A DNA stretch of 64,000 bases from Falciphora oryzae. Its lineage: Eukaryota > Ascomycota > Sordariomycetes > Magnaporthales > Magnaporthaceae. Position numbers and translations under genes: made by a program. A model generated the notes under the pieces. It made no database searches. It was not told the DNA's origin and saw nothing but the letters and a program-made list of their open reading frames with translations. This document shows positions 1 through 10,729 of this stretch, in pieces (position 1 is the stretch's first letter; the number at the start of each line of letters is the position of its first letter). The stretch is from assembly GCA_000733355.1 (NCBI GenBank), contig JNVV01000002.1, forward strand, positions 1,777,590-1,841,589. Reading direction: 5' to 3'.

Positions 1-185
1 TTGAGGGCGAGCTTGAGCGGCCGCGGCGCGAAGACAGAGTAGGTGCCCGTCCCCGTGCGGTCGGGCCGGTGCTCGCCCGTGTCGAGGATCTCGCGCACCA
101 GGTCGAGGTACTGGTGCTCCTCGTGCCTCGCGGCGGCGGCAGCGCCAGCACCGTTGGGGGTTGAATTGCTTTCTGTTGCCGTCAT
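1..185 (-). CDS. Thymidylate synthase, N-terminal part (cut by window edge)
   Basis: Thymidylate synthase methylates dUMP to dTMP with methylene-tetrahydrofolate. Only the first 61 codons are inside the window; the gene runs off the left edge. The start ATG is at 183-185 (minus). After about 20 low-complexity residues (Ala run AAAAA) the protein reads [14 protein letters not shown], then DRTGTGT at residues 42-48. This is the N-terminal helix and phosphate-binding arginine loop typical of the family (E. coli ThyA has QYLELMQKVL and DRTGTGT at the same spacing). The catalytic Cys region lies outside the window. The leader just upstream carries a TTTTTG microsatellite. Assignment rests on this short but diagnostic stretch; no other family I know has this pair of motifs at this spacing. 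Confidence 0.85.
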   Translation of the reverse strand, partial: MTATESNSTPNGAGAAAAARHEEHQYLDLVREILDTGEHRPDRTGTGTYSVFAPRPLKLAL

Positions 186-208
186 TTTGGCTCTTTGGAT
201 TTTGATTT

Positions 209-244
209 TCCCTTTTTGTTTTTGTTTTTGTTTTTGTTTTTGCT
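209..244. repeat. (TTTTTG)n microsatellite
   Basis: About five tandem copies of a TTTTTG hexamer, ending in a TTTTGC variant. It lies 25-60 bases upstream of the thymidylate synthase ATG, so it would be an A/C-rich (CAAAAA)n tract in the 5' leader of that mRNA. Confidence 0.85.
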
Positions 245-2392
245 TTTGCCTTTTACTTGCCTCTCTCCTCGCTGAGAAAAAGCCCGCTTGTGGTGGTGAT
301 GATGTGCCTGGCGGGGCTCGTTTGGTCGACGCGCTCAAAATAACGTGCCCCGCGTCTTGGACGCGTCTGCGACCACTTTGATTTGCATGGGGCGCCCTGT
401 CATGGTGCCAGGTCACGTGTGTGCTTGCGGGGCGTTTCGGCGAGTGACAGCAAGCAGCGCAATGCACCAATTCCATCAAATTCTTCAATCTAGATTCCCG
501 CACCCCTGCCGTCAAACAAAACATCCGTTGCACACACCTCGCGAACTCAACAGGCTGGGACGAGACAGCGACAAGCCGTGCACGACTGCAAGAAAACCAT
601 GGCCTTGAGTAGGACGGCTTGAACGGCATCGGAACTGTCGGCGGCCCTCCAGCCAACGTGCCGCGCATCGCCCAACGGTTCGAGTGGACCCTTGTCAGGG
701 ATTATCCATCGCGGTCGAGGCCAGGGGATGCTCGGCCGAATGGCGAGGCGGGTTTCAGAAGCTGCAGGGCAACGTGCCAGAGCCGCACCTTGAAATCAGG
801 GCCGCTCAGGCACCCAGCTTTCGCCTTCTCTTGGGCTGCTCCATCTGCAAACAAAAAGGACTGCGCCAGCGGCAACCGACACGCAAGCCAGCCAAATGGA
901 CCCATCGTTCTGGCAGCCATCTAGTCCCAAATTAGACACGCAACAGGAGCCACCTGGCTTCGTGACGGCGCCACTCAGTCTCCATCCCAACTGGCTTGCC
1001 CTCCCATGCTTATTTTCAACCTTAAGCGCAGCCCCCTGCACACCTCATCTATTGATCTTTTTTCTATTGTTTTTTTTTTTTTTTTATTATTTTTCCTTTT
1101 TACCCACGCATCGGCGCCGTCTCCTCTTTCGGTTGCTTTCCGCTCCCCCTGATCTCCTGATGCGACATCCACAAGCCCACTTTCGAGACACCCCTTTCTC
1201 CATCACGCCTGTCTTTCCGCCATCGCACAGAAGGCCAAGGAAAAACACTATCTTTCTCCCATTTTCCGTCTCCCTCCCCACCTGCTCTTGTCCGGCGTGT
1301 TCAGTGGGCTTGTGCTGAACCCCTCCATCCAGTGATGGTGCTGTGCGAGCCAGCCGGGTAGATTCTGCGATCCATCCATCGGGCCTCGCGCTCTTGGCAG
1401 CCATCGATCTTCGTTTCGTCAGTCAGGTGCCGAGGAATCGCGGAGAGGCACATTGGGCAAGAGGCGTGCTAGCCGCAACGACGTGTCTTTCATCATGTTG
1501 CACTTACTGTGTGCCCGTGTTTCTTCGTGAGCTTATCTGTTCGTCTCGCTGCCGAAGTGGCTGGCTGTGGCAAGACCCATGCATGGCATAGCATGACGTC
1601 CGGCCGTCCTCAGGCACTTGGGTAAACTTGTGAAATCGGGATACATTATTCGCATCTGTCGCGGCACACGCAACACGTTTCTTCATCTAGTGCAGCAGAG
1701 AAAGAGACAAAATACCTGTTGCCTCATGGACCAAAGAACGGGTTCAGAATCCTTCGATGTCACACGGACCCTGCTGGCACAGATGGGACGACGGCACTCC
1801 TCGCCAGGGACGGGATATTACTGCCATGTCCGACGGATTCGCAGACCGCACCCCCACCAGGCGATGTGCAGAGGAACAGCACCACACCCCTCCCCTGAAT
1901 CCCCACCCTACCCAAGAAGATGCCCAGCAAGGGCATCAAACATTGGGCGGCCTCGTCACGCCCACACCGTCCGGGGAAAGCCTTTGCTGGGGGATTTGCA
2001 CACGGCGCGGCTTGCGAGCCTGCTGTTGCTATTTCTTGCTTTCCTCCCGTCAGCCTTCTTTCTCTTGTTTCTCTCGTTCTCTCGCCATCGCTGCCTGTTC
2101 TGTTCGAGATCCTTTTCAGTCGAGGAGTCCTTTTCTTCGTTCCCTTCTTTTTTTTTTTTTTTTTCTTTCTTTTCTCGTCCCACTTTGATAGTCGTTCATT
2201 TCGAGACTGCCGGCCAGCTTAGTTCTGTGTATTATTCTTGACACATTTACTTCCCTTCCCTTCGGTCCTTACGCTCTTTACACCATCTTCGTCTAGCCGG
2301 CCTAGTTATTCCGGCTCGCCTGATCGACAAGACGCCCTGATATTGCACTGGACGAGTCATTATTTTTCGACCCATAGGTAACAGCAACAAAG
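245..2392. other. Intergenic, no supported gene
   Basis: Between the divergent thymidylate synthase and GPI-protein genes. I see pyrimidine-rich stretches, T runs near 1070-1085 and 2150-2163, and no reading frame with recognisable protein features. The last few hundred bases are C/T-rich, as is common for fungal promoters and leaders, so this space probably holds both promoters. Confidence 0.6.
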
Positions 2393-4294
2393 ATGCATTT
2401 CTCCAAGAGAACATTGGTTAGCCTGCTTCTGAGCCTGGCCCTCAGCGAGGTCAGCGCCCAGCAGGCCGGCTCGCGGTTCAACAACAGCACCCGGAACGCG
2501 AGCGGGCCTCGGGCAGGGGTTGGGGGCGGTGGCAGGGTTGGAGTCACATCCGGAGCTGGAGCGGCGGCAACAACTAGGGCTGGAGCCGGAGCTGGAGTTG
2601 CTGTCGGAGCGCTCAGGGGTGGAGCCGGAGCCGGAGTCGGGGCAGGAGCTGGACAGCAACTGCAACCCCTGCCGGCCGCAGGTGGTGCTGGAGCAGACGG
2701 GCTGTTACCGCTGCCAGGCGACGACAACGTCGCAACGGCCCCGCCCGTCGATGCTTTGGAGTCGCTGCCGACGACCCCGCCTCCCACGCGCTCGACCGAG
2801 CTGGCGAGCTTCACGGATCTCGCCACAGCCTCGGCGGGCGCTTCCTCTACCATCAACACGGTCGTAGCCCCGCCGACGACTCTTATACGGCTTACCAGGG
2901 GTGCTACGACGGCGGCCCCCGTGTTGTCGACGTCGCAGCCTCTCGCTCCCATCGTCCCACCAGCCAACTCGGCTGCCCAGAGCCTCTCCCAAATCGGTGG
3001 TATTGCCGCTCCTGACGCTGCGATTCCCCAGGCGAGCTCGGCCCTCCAGAGCTTGCCTCAACTCGGGGCTGATGCCACCGCCCCTGGTCTCGATGCCGCC
3101 ATCTCCCAGCCAGCTTCCTCCGTCGCCGCAGGTATCATCATCGTCTCTTCTGCGCCAGGAGGCTCCCAGTCGTTCTCGCAGACCCCCGAAGACCCTGTTG
3201 CAACCGCCGCTGTCGGGACTGGGAGAGTGCCCCTGGCTTCAGCCACGACGGATTCCGAAAGTCTTTTGCCAATCCCTTCGGCGACAGAGGCTACTGCCAC
3301 CGATGCCTTGACCACTTCTGAGGCTGCCGCCACCGATGTCTCTGCCACCGACGCTTCTGGAACGGACGCCACTAGACTTCTTCCTATCGCGTCGGCGACA
3401 GATGCTACTGCCACTACGGAGCCCTCGACCACTACTGAGGCCACCGCCACCGATGCCTCTGGAACTGGCGCCACTGGGCTCCTTCCCATCCCGGCTACAT
3501 CGGCATCTCCGGCTGCGTCGGACGCTACCGGCCTGCTTCCCATCCCCGTCGCGACCGACGCGCCCTTCCCTCTGACCAACGGAACCGGGGCGGCGGATCT
3601 GCAGCCAATCGGCACAGGCGCCGCTCCTCAACCGACCGGAAGTGCCAAAGCTCCTCTTGGGACCCCACGGCTGCCTCTCCCCGCGACGGGCCCTTTTACG
3701 AACTCGACCAGGTCCATCAATGGCACAGCACCGGGCGCGGGTAGGAACTCGACAAACCCCTCGGCTCCAGGTGCAGGGTCTGGTGGTTCCGCCGACGAGA
3801 GCACTCTGCAGCCGCTCCCTGGCGCCGAGTCTCCCTCGGGGTCTGGCTCCCCTGCCGGTCCCGCTGGTGGAAACTCCACATCCGGCACCAACCCCTCTGG
3901 CGGCGAAGACCCTCTGGCTCCACTGCCGAATGCCACTAGTGGACGAGGCGGCGGTAGCCGGACCGGTGCGCTCCAGGGCCTGCCCGGCGAAACGGGCGGC
4001 CCAGCCGCGACTGGCACCCTCCAAGGTCTGCCGGCGGGAGGCACCGCTGCCACCTCCTTCACGGTCCCCACGTCGGCAGTGCCCTCCTCTCTGACCACGG
4101 TGGTCACCAGCGGCGGTCAGACTATGACGCTGACCGTGCCTAACGCGGCGGCCATCACCGGCGGCACTATAGTCAGCGGCCTGCCGCAGGCGCCCGCCGG
4201 CGGCGAAGACCCGAACGCCGCCTCGGGACTCGGTGCCTCTGACGCGCTTGCCGGCGGTGTGGCCGCCGTGGTGGCGGTGTTTTTGATGATTTAA
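2393..4294 (+). CDS. Secreted GPI-anchored Ser/Thr/Ala-rich cell-surface protein with LxPLP-type repeats
   Basis: A single uninterrupted frame of 633 residues. Residues 1-23 form a clear signal peptide (MHFSKRT, then LVSLLLSLALSEVSA, likely cut before QQ). The body is low-complexity Ala/Thr/Gly/Pro/Ser with many N-glycosylation sequons (NNS, NAS, NGT, NST, NAT) and no globular domain I recognise. The C-terminus ends in a short hydrophobic stretch (ALAGGVAAVVAVFLMI) after small residues, the layout of a GPI-attachment signal. A motif of the form L-[LQ]-x-[LI]-P (LLPIP, LQPLP, LAPLP, LQGLP) recurs roughly fifteen times along the whole chain. The likely place is the plasma membrane or cell wall. 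The start is chosen for the signal peptide and the context AAAGATGC. No specific function can be assigned; it may be a wall mannoprotein or adhesin-like protein. Confidence 0.8.
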   Translation: MHFSKRTLVSLLLSLALSEVSAQQAGSRFNNSTRNASGPRAGVGGGGRVGVTSGAGAAATTRAGAGAGVAVGALRGGAGAGVGAGAGQQLQPLPAAGGAGADGLLPLPGDDNVATAPPVDALESLPTTPPPTRSTELASFTDLATASAGASSTINTVVAPPTTLIRLTRGATTAAPVLSTSQPLAPIVPPANSAAQSLSQIGGIAAPDAAIPQASSALQSLPQLGADATAPGLDAAISQPASSVAAGIIIVSSAPGGSQSFSQTPEDPVATAAVGTGRVPLASATTDSESLLPIPSATEATATDALTTSEAAATDVSATDASGTDATRLLPIASATDATATTEPSTTTEATATDASGTGATGLLPIPATSASPAASDATGLLPIPVATDAPFPLTNGTGAADLQPIGTGAAPQPTGSAKAPLGTPRLPLPATGPFTNSTRSINGTAPGAGRNSTNPSAPGAGSGGSADESTLQPLPGAESPSGSGSPAGPAGGNSTSGTNPSGGEDPLAPLPNATSGRGGGSRTGALQGLPGETGGPAATGTLQGLPAGGTAATSFTVPTSAVPSSLTTVVTSGGQTMTLTVPNAAAITGGTIVSGLPQAPAGGEDPNAASGLGASDALAGGVAAVVAVFLMI

Positions 4295-5337
4295 TTCTTC
4301 TCTCCGACCCCGGCGAGGTTCAGCTAACGGGAAACTCTGCGACGAATGGATGAGGGGTACCAAGTGGAGTGTCATGGAACACATGGTGCGTGTATGTATG
4401 TATCTTTTTGTCAGGTTCGGTTGACAATCTGAACACACACTCTCATGGACAAGCATGCACGAGAAATACTTTTGACGATAACTTTTGTTCTGTTTGTTTC
4501 TTAATCGAAGGTCCAGGGGGCGGTCTGCCAACGCGGATGAGAGCTTCACGGCTTGGGGGTATTCTTTTTTTTTTCCATTTTCTTTCTTTTTACTTATTCC
4601 GAACCAGGAGCAACTGTGAGCACAAACCCAATACCAAAAGCACAGGCTTGGCAACCTCGTTTAGCTTTCAGCGATCTGAACCTCAATATATATAAAATAA
4701 TCACAAAAACCGCCCAAGAGACCTGCCAAAGACGCTGGGGCTAGTCGAGTCGACTGCCCGGCAACTACAGCATCGATCCAAGTCCATACATTCAGCCTCA
4801 CTCCCGTCACGCGGTCTTCCCCGAAGGCCTCGCCCTTGCTGGGTGGGCTGGGAAGAACGGTGAAGGGTGGCAAGATGGCAGCGTCGCCTTTGGGATCAAG
4901 CATAGGGGAGCGACCCGAAACCCGTGGCGTTTCGGAGCAGAACACACACGCCCCCCGTCACACCACGCCCTCTCCTCGTTCGCCCCCATCCGCCTGTTCT
5001 TTTTCAAAGAACTCCCAGGGTCGTCGCCCGCCCCACTCACACAAGGCCAACGGCAGAATCGGCCGGAATGTTTATTTAAAGTGTCAGGGAATGCAACGGG
5101 GGTGCTTCTGTTAGGTGTCAAGCTCTGCCTGGGAGGCTGAAACGCGGAGAGCCCCTGAGCTGGCCGAACCCTAACCCTGACAGCGTTCATATCTCCATCT
5201 ATAGATTCGTTTACTCTAGGGACGAAATGTGCGTTGCTCTACTGTAGCGAAATCAAAAGAAAACAAAAAGAGAGGAAGAATAGACAAGAAAGCAAGAACC
5301 AGCTCGCCTGCTGCCAAAAGACAACGCTGTTGTTGCT
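4295..5337. other. Intergenic, no supported gene
   Basis: The region downstream of the GPI-protein gene has an AT-rich stretch near 4685-4705 that could serve 3' end formation. There is a short ACCCTAACCCT telomere-like word near 5168, too short to mean anything. No coding frame with family features was seen. Confidence 0.6.
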
Positions 5338-5428
5338 TGGGCCCAGCCGGGATTGAACCGGCGACCTTCAGATATGTTTGACCGAGTTCGACTTCAGTCT
5401 GACGCTCTCCCAACTGAGATATGTGCCC
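5338..5428 (-). tRNA. tRNA-Phe (GAA) candidate with an 18-base intron
   Basis: On the minus strand the anticodon arm reads TCAGA-CTGAAG, an 18-base insert, then A-TCTGA, giving anticodon GAA with an intron one base 3' of the anticodon as in yeast tRNA-Phe. The T arm GCCGG-TTCAATC-CCGGC is perfect, followed by TGGGCCC and discriminator A. Without the intron it is 73 nt, the expected length. Two weak points are the acceptor stem (GGGCACA with TGGGCCC, an A-G mismatch at pair 5-68) and the D stem, where position 10 is T instead of the usual G, also altering the A box. It may be a functional diverged copy or one starting to decay. Confidence 0.75.
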
Positions 5429-5884
5429 AATGGATGCTGAGATCCCGTGGGACCAGGCCACGCTTCATGAAGTGGACCATCGTGAGGCCCCCACACGGCC
5501 GAGTCAGCCCGTCTCTGGAGGTGTGGGCGAGAAGAGGAAGAATGGAGAAAAGCCTCGACGATGGAGACGAGTAGAGGATCGAAGATGAAGGACCCATACC
5601 CAAAAGCTGCAAATACTAAGAGACAAGTGACATAATCTGTCAGATGTGTGCTTGGAACGGCTCAATGTAGAGGCGTGGAAAGCCGAGGCTAGCTTCGTCG
5701 CCACCACACACGACGTCGATGGAAAGATAATGAAAGGTAGGAATAGATAAAGCAATGGTGGGATATGACAAAGATTTTCTTGCTCTTGTATATGTGGAGT
5801 ATGACCCCCGTTGAGCAGAAAAAAAAAAGAGGGAAAGGGGGATAGGCTACAGAACGGGCGGTTGATAGGAGAGCAGCCCTTCAC
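5429..5884. other. Intergenic, no gene seen
   Basis: Lies between the tRNA and the 3' end of the chitinase gene. It contains a short A run near 5820-5828; nothing coding is supported. Confidence 0.5.
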
Positions 5885-7474
5885 TCAGGCACCGGGCATC
5901 CCGGCCCTGATGTTGTCGTACTGACTGACTGGGTACGAAAGGTAGTTTTGGCTGCCGTCCATCTGGCCCATATTGCGCACCATGGTGCCCACCAAGCTTG
6001 CCGCTCCTGTGCGGTCGCCGCTGGCCTCCCAGTAAACGGCGCCGCCAAGCCCGCGGGAAACGACGTAGCTAGCCTTTTCGCGCGCGGATCTTACTGTGTC
6101 GTAGGTGACGAGCACTTTCGAGCTCGCATCGTAGCTGTAGCTACTCTTGGCCACTTCGTCCCACAGTTCCGCTGCGCCAGGCCGAGGGAGATCCCTGTAC
6201 AGCCACACACCATTTTCGATGGAGCCTGCTCCGACGCCCGAGTACGCCTTGCCCAGCCCGTCGGTTTGAGTAAAAGCTCTGCCATACAGCGGGAGGCCGA
6301 GAGTGATCTTGTGCCCTTCAATGCCCTTGGCCAGGTAGTCTTTAACGGCACGGTCCGTGCTGAGCTTGGTCGCCAGGGGGTTGCTCGGGTTTAAGAACAG
6401 GTTGGACTGATGGCCCGAGGTGGAATCCCAGCTTCCAGCATAATCATAAGCCATCAGGTTCCAGAAGTCTATAATGCGGTCCATTCCGGGAAGGTCCATG
6501 TTGTTATAATTTTGCGGACCGGCAGGTGTTGCAACCGTAAGGAGGAAGTGGTAGCCGGGAGCGTGTTTGGCCGCGTAGGCATCGAGGGCCTTGCGACAGG
6601 CGTCGAGAAGCAGGACATAGTCGCGTGCCTCTTTGGAGTTTTGTGGGTACTCCCAGTCGAGATCGAGGCCATCGAACCCCCAGTCAGCCAGAAGCTTGAC
6701 GGCGCTGCTCGCAAAGCGCTGTCGGCCGGCTTCAGTAGCAGCAACGGGGACAAACTTGGGTGACCATGTCCACCCTCCAATGCTCAGGAGAACCTTGAGA
6801 TGGCGGTTGCGCTTCTTGTGGATGTAAAGCTGCTTGACGCACCCATAGGCATTACGGCCCACGTCATTCCACGAGTCACTGGGATAGTGCTTCTCGACGT
6901 CCGACCAGGAGTCGGACGATTTACTGTGATTGAGTCTCGGTCAGTTTTGGGCTGGTGACACGTCGGCGGGCTGCGAGACAGGTTGCACTTACACCTCGCC
7001 GTCCCACGCAATGTCGGCAAACGAGTAGAGGATGTGGGTGACGTTCTCCGCAGGAATCTGCTGAGGTTGAAAATTGGCACCGTATATTCCCCTGAGCAGC
7101 GGTTTGGCGGTCAGCAAAATGAAAACAAAAGCTGTGGCTGTCTCCACGGATCACAGTCCCTGTCAGGCGGCTTACCAGTTAGTGAAATACAAGACATTCT
7201 TGTAACCCGATTGCGGTGCAGACCCGCCGCCCGGGTTTTGCGTCGGAAGCGTGCCGGGATTGGAGGTTCCAGGTGACGGGGTCGGTGTAGAGACCCGGGT
7301 CGGGTTGCTGCCGCCCGTGGCGAAGACGGTGACAGCAACGGTCACAGTGGCCGTGGGACCAGGAGCAGTGAAGCAGAAGACATCTCTATCGTGGAGCGGT
7401 GAATCTACCACGGGCGCGGCAGACACCGACAAAGCTAGAGAAAAGACAGCAGCCAGAAGAAGGCTCGCCATCAT
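5885..7474 (-). CDS. Secreted GH18 endochitinase, Ech42/Chi42 type
   Basis: Three exons, 7474-7176, 7091-6993 and 6923-5885, joined in frame give 478 residues. It hydrolyses chitin outside the cell. A signal peptide ([21 protein letters not shown]) is followed by about 70 residues of Thr/Pro/Ser/Gly linker, then the barrel from [20 protein letters not shown] is at residue 180 onward, and the catalytic DGLDLDWE (D-x-x-D-x-D-x-E) at 217-224 has Glu224 as proton donor. MAYDYAGS and the C-terminal QNYLSYP-x3-YDNI are typical of the Trichoderma Ech42 group. No carbohydrate-binding or LysM module is visible. Both introns have GTAAG donors and CAG acceptors. I took the Met-Met start at 7474 because it gives a clean signal peptide; an upstream in-frame ATG at 7585 would spoil it. 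Confidence 0.92.
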
Positions 7475-9380
7475 CGTGGCTGTTTGATGTCGTGGGGGCA
7501 AAATGGTCTTGACAGGTAACGACAAGTGAATGTGTAATGACAATGTGGCGTAGAGAGCCTGAGGACTGAGAGAAGCCCAATGCACCTTGCAGCAAACTCT
7601 GTCGGAGGGGGTGACGGATTTGTATCCTCACGAGCTGACCCCTTTCTCAGTCCCTTGGGCCTTTCTATTTCTGCCAATGTCTCTCTTGGCCTCTCTGCGA
7701 CTCTTCCAGCGCCAACGAAAGGAACGCAAAGTGGACGGCGGTCCAGCTCACCAGCCTCAAAGAAGGGCAGAGGTCGGCAACTGGAATGAGACTCAGGGCC
7801 ACTGAAGAGACAGCCCACTAGGCTCGTTGGGGCTTCTCAGGTGGCGGCCCGTCGGTCTAAAATAGGGAAGGTGGCGGGTACCGAGAGACATGCGGCGGCG
7901 GGCTGGCTGCGAGACGAGACATTTCTCCTCACGTATTCCAGGCCACGACGGCCGAGGAGGCATGCCGATGGGGCCATGTCTTTGCCTCTGCCGACGACCA
8001 AGAATCCGATATATGGTGCTTTTTTTTAGCCTGTAGAAGCTTGAAGGTGGGACAGAATGAAAAGAAGGAAAGGAGACGAGGACGGCGTGCTACGCGATGC
8101 CTCGCAGATAGGATATAGAAAACTCGGAATATCAACTTTGACATCCTTTTCATATGAGACTGGTCGGGCTCAGGCGGCCGATATTGAACAGACGGCCCTG
8201 CACAAAAACATGTTCCGGACGATCGGCAGGCGTTGCCGAAGGCCGGGCGCTCTTGTTGCGTACCTACTTTTCTGTTCCCACGAGGAATGGATCGGCACGG
8301 AATAGGCCGATTGGAGGCAATAAAACGGTGGCTTGGTGAGGCAGCCAAACAAGGCCAGGCTCGGAGGGATGGGGTGAAAAGGCTGGGAGCGGTATTTTGT
8401 GAGTGGTAAAGGCCGAGACACGAGACACTGCGATTCTCAGTCGAGGCTGGCTCTGGGTGCACCTGCCCAAGAGGCAACATGAACCGCCAACCCCACATGC
8501 ACAGGCATGCAAGCACCCATGCCATGCCGTGCATGCGCTGCAGACGTCCTGCCTAGCCCCTGTCGATCGGCAGGAACGAGGCAGGAACGATCAAACGAGT
8601 CCCGATATGATTTAGTCCAGCCCCGCCCGCCCTTATGAACCTCGCTCCGACGGGAATGACAGTCGCCCCGGCACCTACAATCCAGTCCATTTCCAGCGTG
8701 CCGTGATGCATTTACTTCGGGTCCAACGATGCAGCAGCAGAAACTCGGACGCGCTTCCCGAACCGCGCTGACGAACCCTCCGCCAAGCTTGGCAGGCAAA
8801 GTGACGATAGGTACCGGATAATAGATCCAGGGGTATATCATGTTGTCCAAGGAACATTTATACATACATATATCTATCTATCTATCTATCTATCTATGCC
8901 TTCCTAGTATTCAATTTCCTGCCGACAAGACCACAAATCATGATCCAGATTCTAGAATCCCAACTCAATCTATCCTGCCATGCGCCGCCTCAGGAGAGCT
9001 AGGCGGGCCATCGGCTGCCAGCCAACCAACCATCAAGACGCACACAGTCTACGCCGGGAAGACAATCATTCGTGTCTATGTATCTTACTGCCCAGTTGAC
9101 CACGCTGGAATTACAAAACATGGATACCCATCGCTTGACAGATCCTTTCCACACAAACTATACAAGCTGTCGCTTGTCCTCGTGCCGCCGACATCTAATT
9201 TAGGTCAGCAAGGCACCCTCCATCTCTCACTCGACCTAGGAGAATCTAGAAGCGAACCGCCCGGGACAGGGCGAGTTGTTGCTGAAAAAAGACGGGTATC
9301 GATCGGCGTGCAGAGACAGGAGGAGACGCGCGCAAGCAAAAGAGCAAATGTAGCCTCGACGGTTGTGTTGTCGCCCCCAT
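7475..9380. other. Intergenic, no supported gene
   Basis: Chitinase promoter side and the 3' flank of the RanGAP gene. The only structured element I see is the TATC microsatellite near 8870. Reading frames here have no recognisable protein features. Confidence 0.6.
8869..8897. repeat. (TATC)n microsatellite
   Basis: About seven tandem copies of the tetranucleotide TATC/TCTA, preceded by TACATACATATA. Simple-sequence repeat in non-coding DNA. Confidence 0.9.
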
Positions 9381-10729
9381 CTAGATTCCCGTCTTTTCGA
9401 GCTTCTTCGCCAGGTCGTCTACTTGCTTGTCCTTGGCCGGGATAACGGGCTGCTCCAGCGCCTCCTCCTCGTCCTTGATCAGCTTCTCGGCAAGCGTCTC
9501 CTTCTCAATCTCCTCCTCCTCATCCTCGTCCTCGTCCTCACCCTCAGACTCCTCCTCGAGGTCGCTCAGGCTGTCCAGGCCCCATTCGTCGTCCTCCATC
9601 ACCACGTCGCCCGCGAGCTTGTCCTTCCGCTTCTCCAGAAGCGAGCTCAGGGCCGCGATGACGTCATCATCTTCCGACAGCCGGTTGCCGTTGATCTCTA
9701 ACTTGCGGAGCATCGGCAGCGCGTCCTTGGCCGCGTCGGCGAAGGTCTGCACGCCCTTGCAGTTGATCTCGTTGAACTGCAGCCGCAGAACCTCGAGCTT
9801 GGGGTTCTTTCCCTTGGCTAGCGCCCTGGCCAGCGCCTTCGCGCCCTTGTTGCCGAGGAGCGAGTCACTTAGGCCCAGCTCCACGACCTCGGTCCAGCTG
9901 GGCGCCACCTTGGCAAGCGCCGTTGCGCCCGTCACCGTGAAGGTGTTGTCCTGCAGGTCCAGCACCCGGATCTTGGACAAGTGGCTGAGGCCGTCTGTGA
10001 TCAGGTGCACGATGCCCTCCTGGCGGATGCCGTTCTGCACCATCTTGATCTCCCGCACGCGGTCGTGCAGGCTAAATGTCTTCGCCCACGCCCGCATGCT
10101 GCCGTTCTCCAGCCGGTTGCGTCCGCAGATGACCGTCTCAAGATCCGGCACGTCGGCCTGCCCCGCCTTGCGCGCCGCCTCCTTCTTGGCATGCAGCTCC
10201 GAGAGCGCATCCGCGATCTTCATGCCCGCCTCAGGGCCCAGGCCGTTGTTGTTGAGGTACAGGTGCTGCAGCGGCACATGCGACGAGAGGAAGGCGGCAA
10301 CGGGCGCGTAAGTGTTGATGCCGAAGGCGTTGTCATTGAGGTTGACCGTCCTCAGGTTAGGCAGGTTCGTGATCTGGGTCAGGAGGTGTGAGAGCGCCTC
10401 GGGGATCTCGTTGAGGAGGCGGCCAGTGAAGATGTCGGCAAAGTTGGCAGTCTGCGGTGAAGGCCCATACAGCGCACAGGTCAGTATCAAGGGTCAAGGC
10501 AGCAGTGCATCGCGGGCTTGTGGCGCGAGCCTACCTGAAGGCTCCTCTTGGTGGACAGGACCTCGCCCAGGCGCTTGCAGGCGCCGATGCCTAGCGTGTT
10601 GCCCAAGAACTTAACCTCCTCGACATTGTCCATAGAGACGAGCGCGGCAATGTGGGCATCGAGGTCCTCGGCCGTGTCCAGCTTCAGGGCCTTCCCCTCG
10701 AGGGAGAACACCTTGCTTGGGGTCGCCAT
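9381..10729 (-). CDS. rna1: Ran GTPase-activating protein Rna1 (RanGAP)
   Basis: Two exons, 10729-10535 and 10451-9381, give 421 residues. RanGAP stimulates GTP hydrolysis by Ran in the cytoplasm and so sets the direction of nucleocytoplasmic transport. The chain is a run of leucine-rich repeats of the ribonuclease-inhibitor/RanGAP type (LRTVNLNDNAFG, LQHLYLNNNGLGPEAG, ICGRNRLENGSM, VLDLQDNTF, LRLQFNEI, LEINGNRLSEDDD). DIFTGR near residues 71-76 carries the arginine equivalent to the catalytic Arg of S. pombe Rna1. An acidic tail of Glu/Asp runs follows at about 364-387, as in fungal and animal RanGAPs. The intron falls at a codon boundary (CAG|GTAGGC). Length matches fungal Rna1 closely. Confidence 0.95.

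Noticed and set aside
3239..4654. 471-codon open frame on the minus strand opposite the GPI-protein gene
   Set aside because: Arg/Gly/Ser-rich composition is the expected shadow of a GC-rich low-complexity gene; the plus-strand frame has signal peptide and GPI signal.
5167..5179. ACCCTAACCCT telomere-like word
   Set aside because: Only two copies, inside a gene-bearing region; expected by chance or as an ordinary interstitial word.
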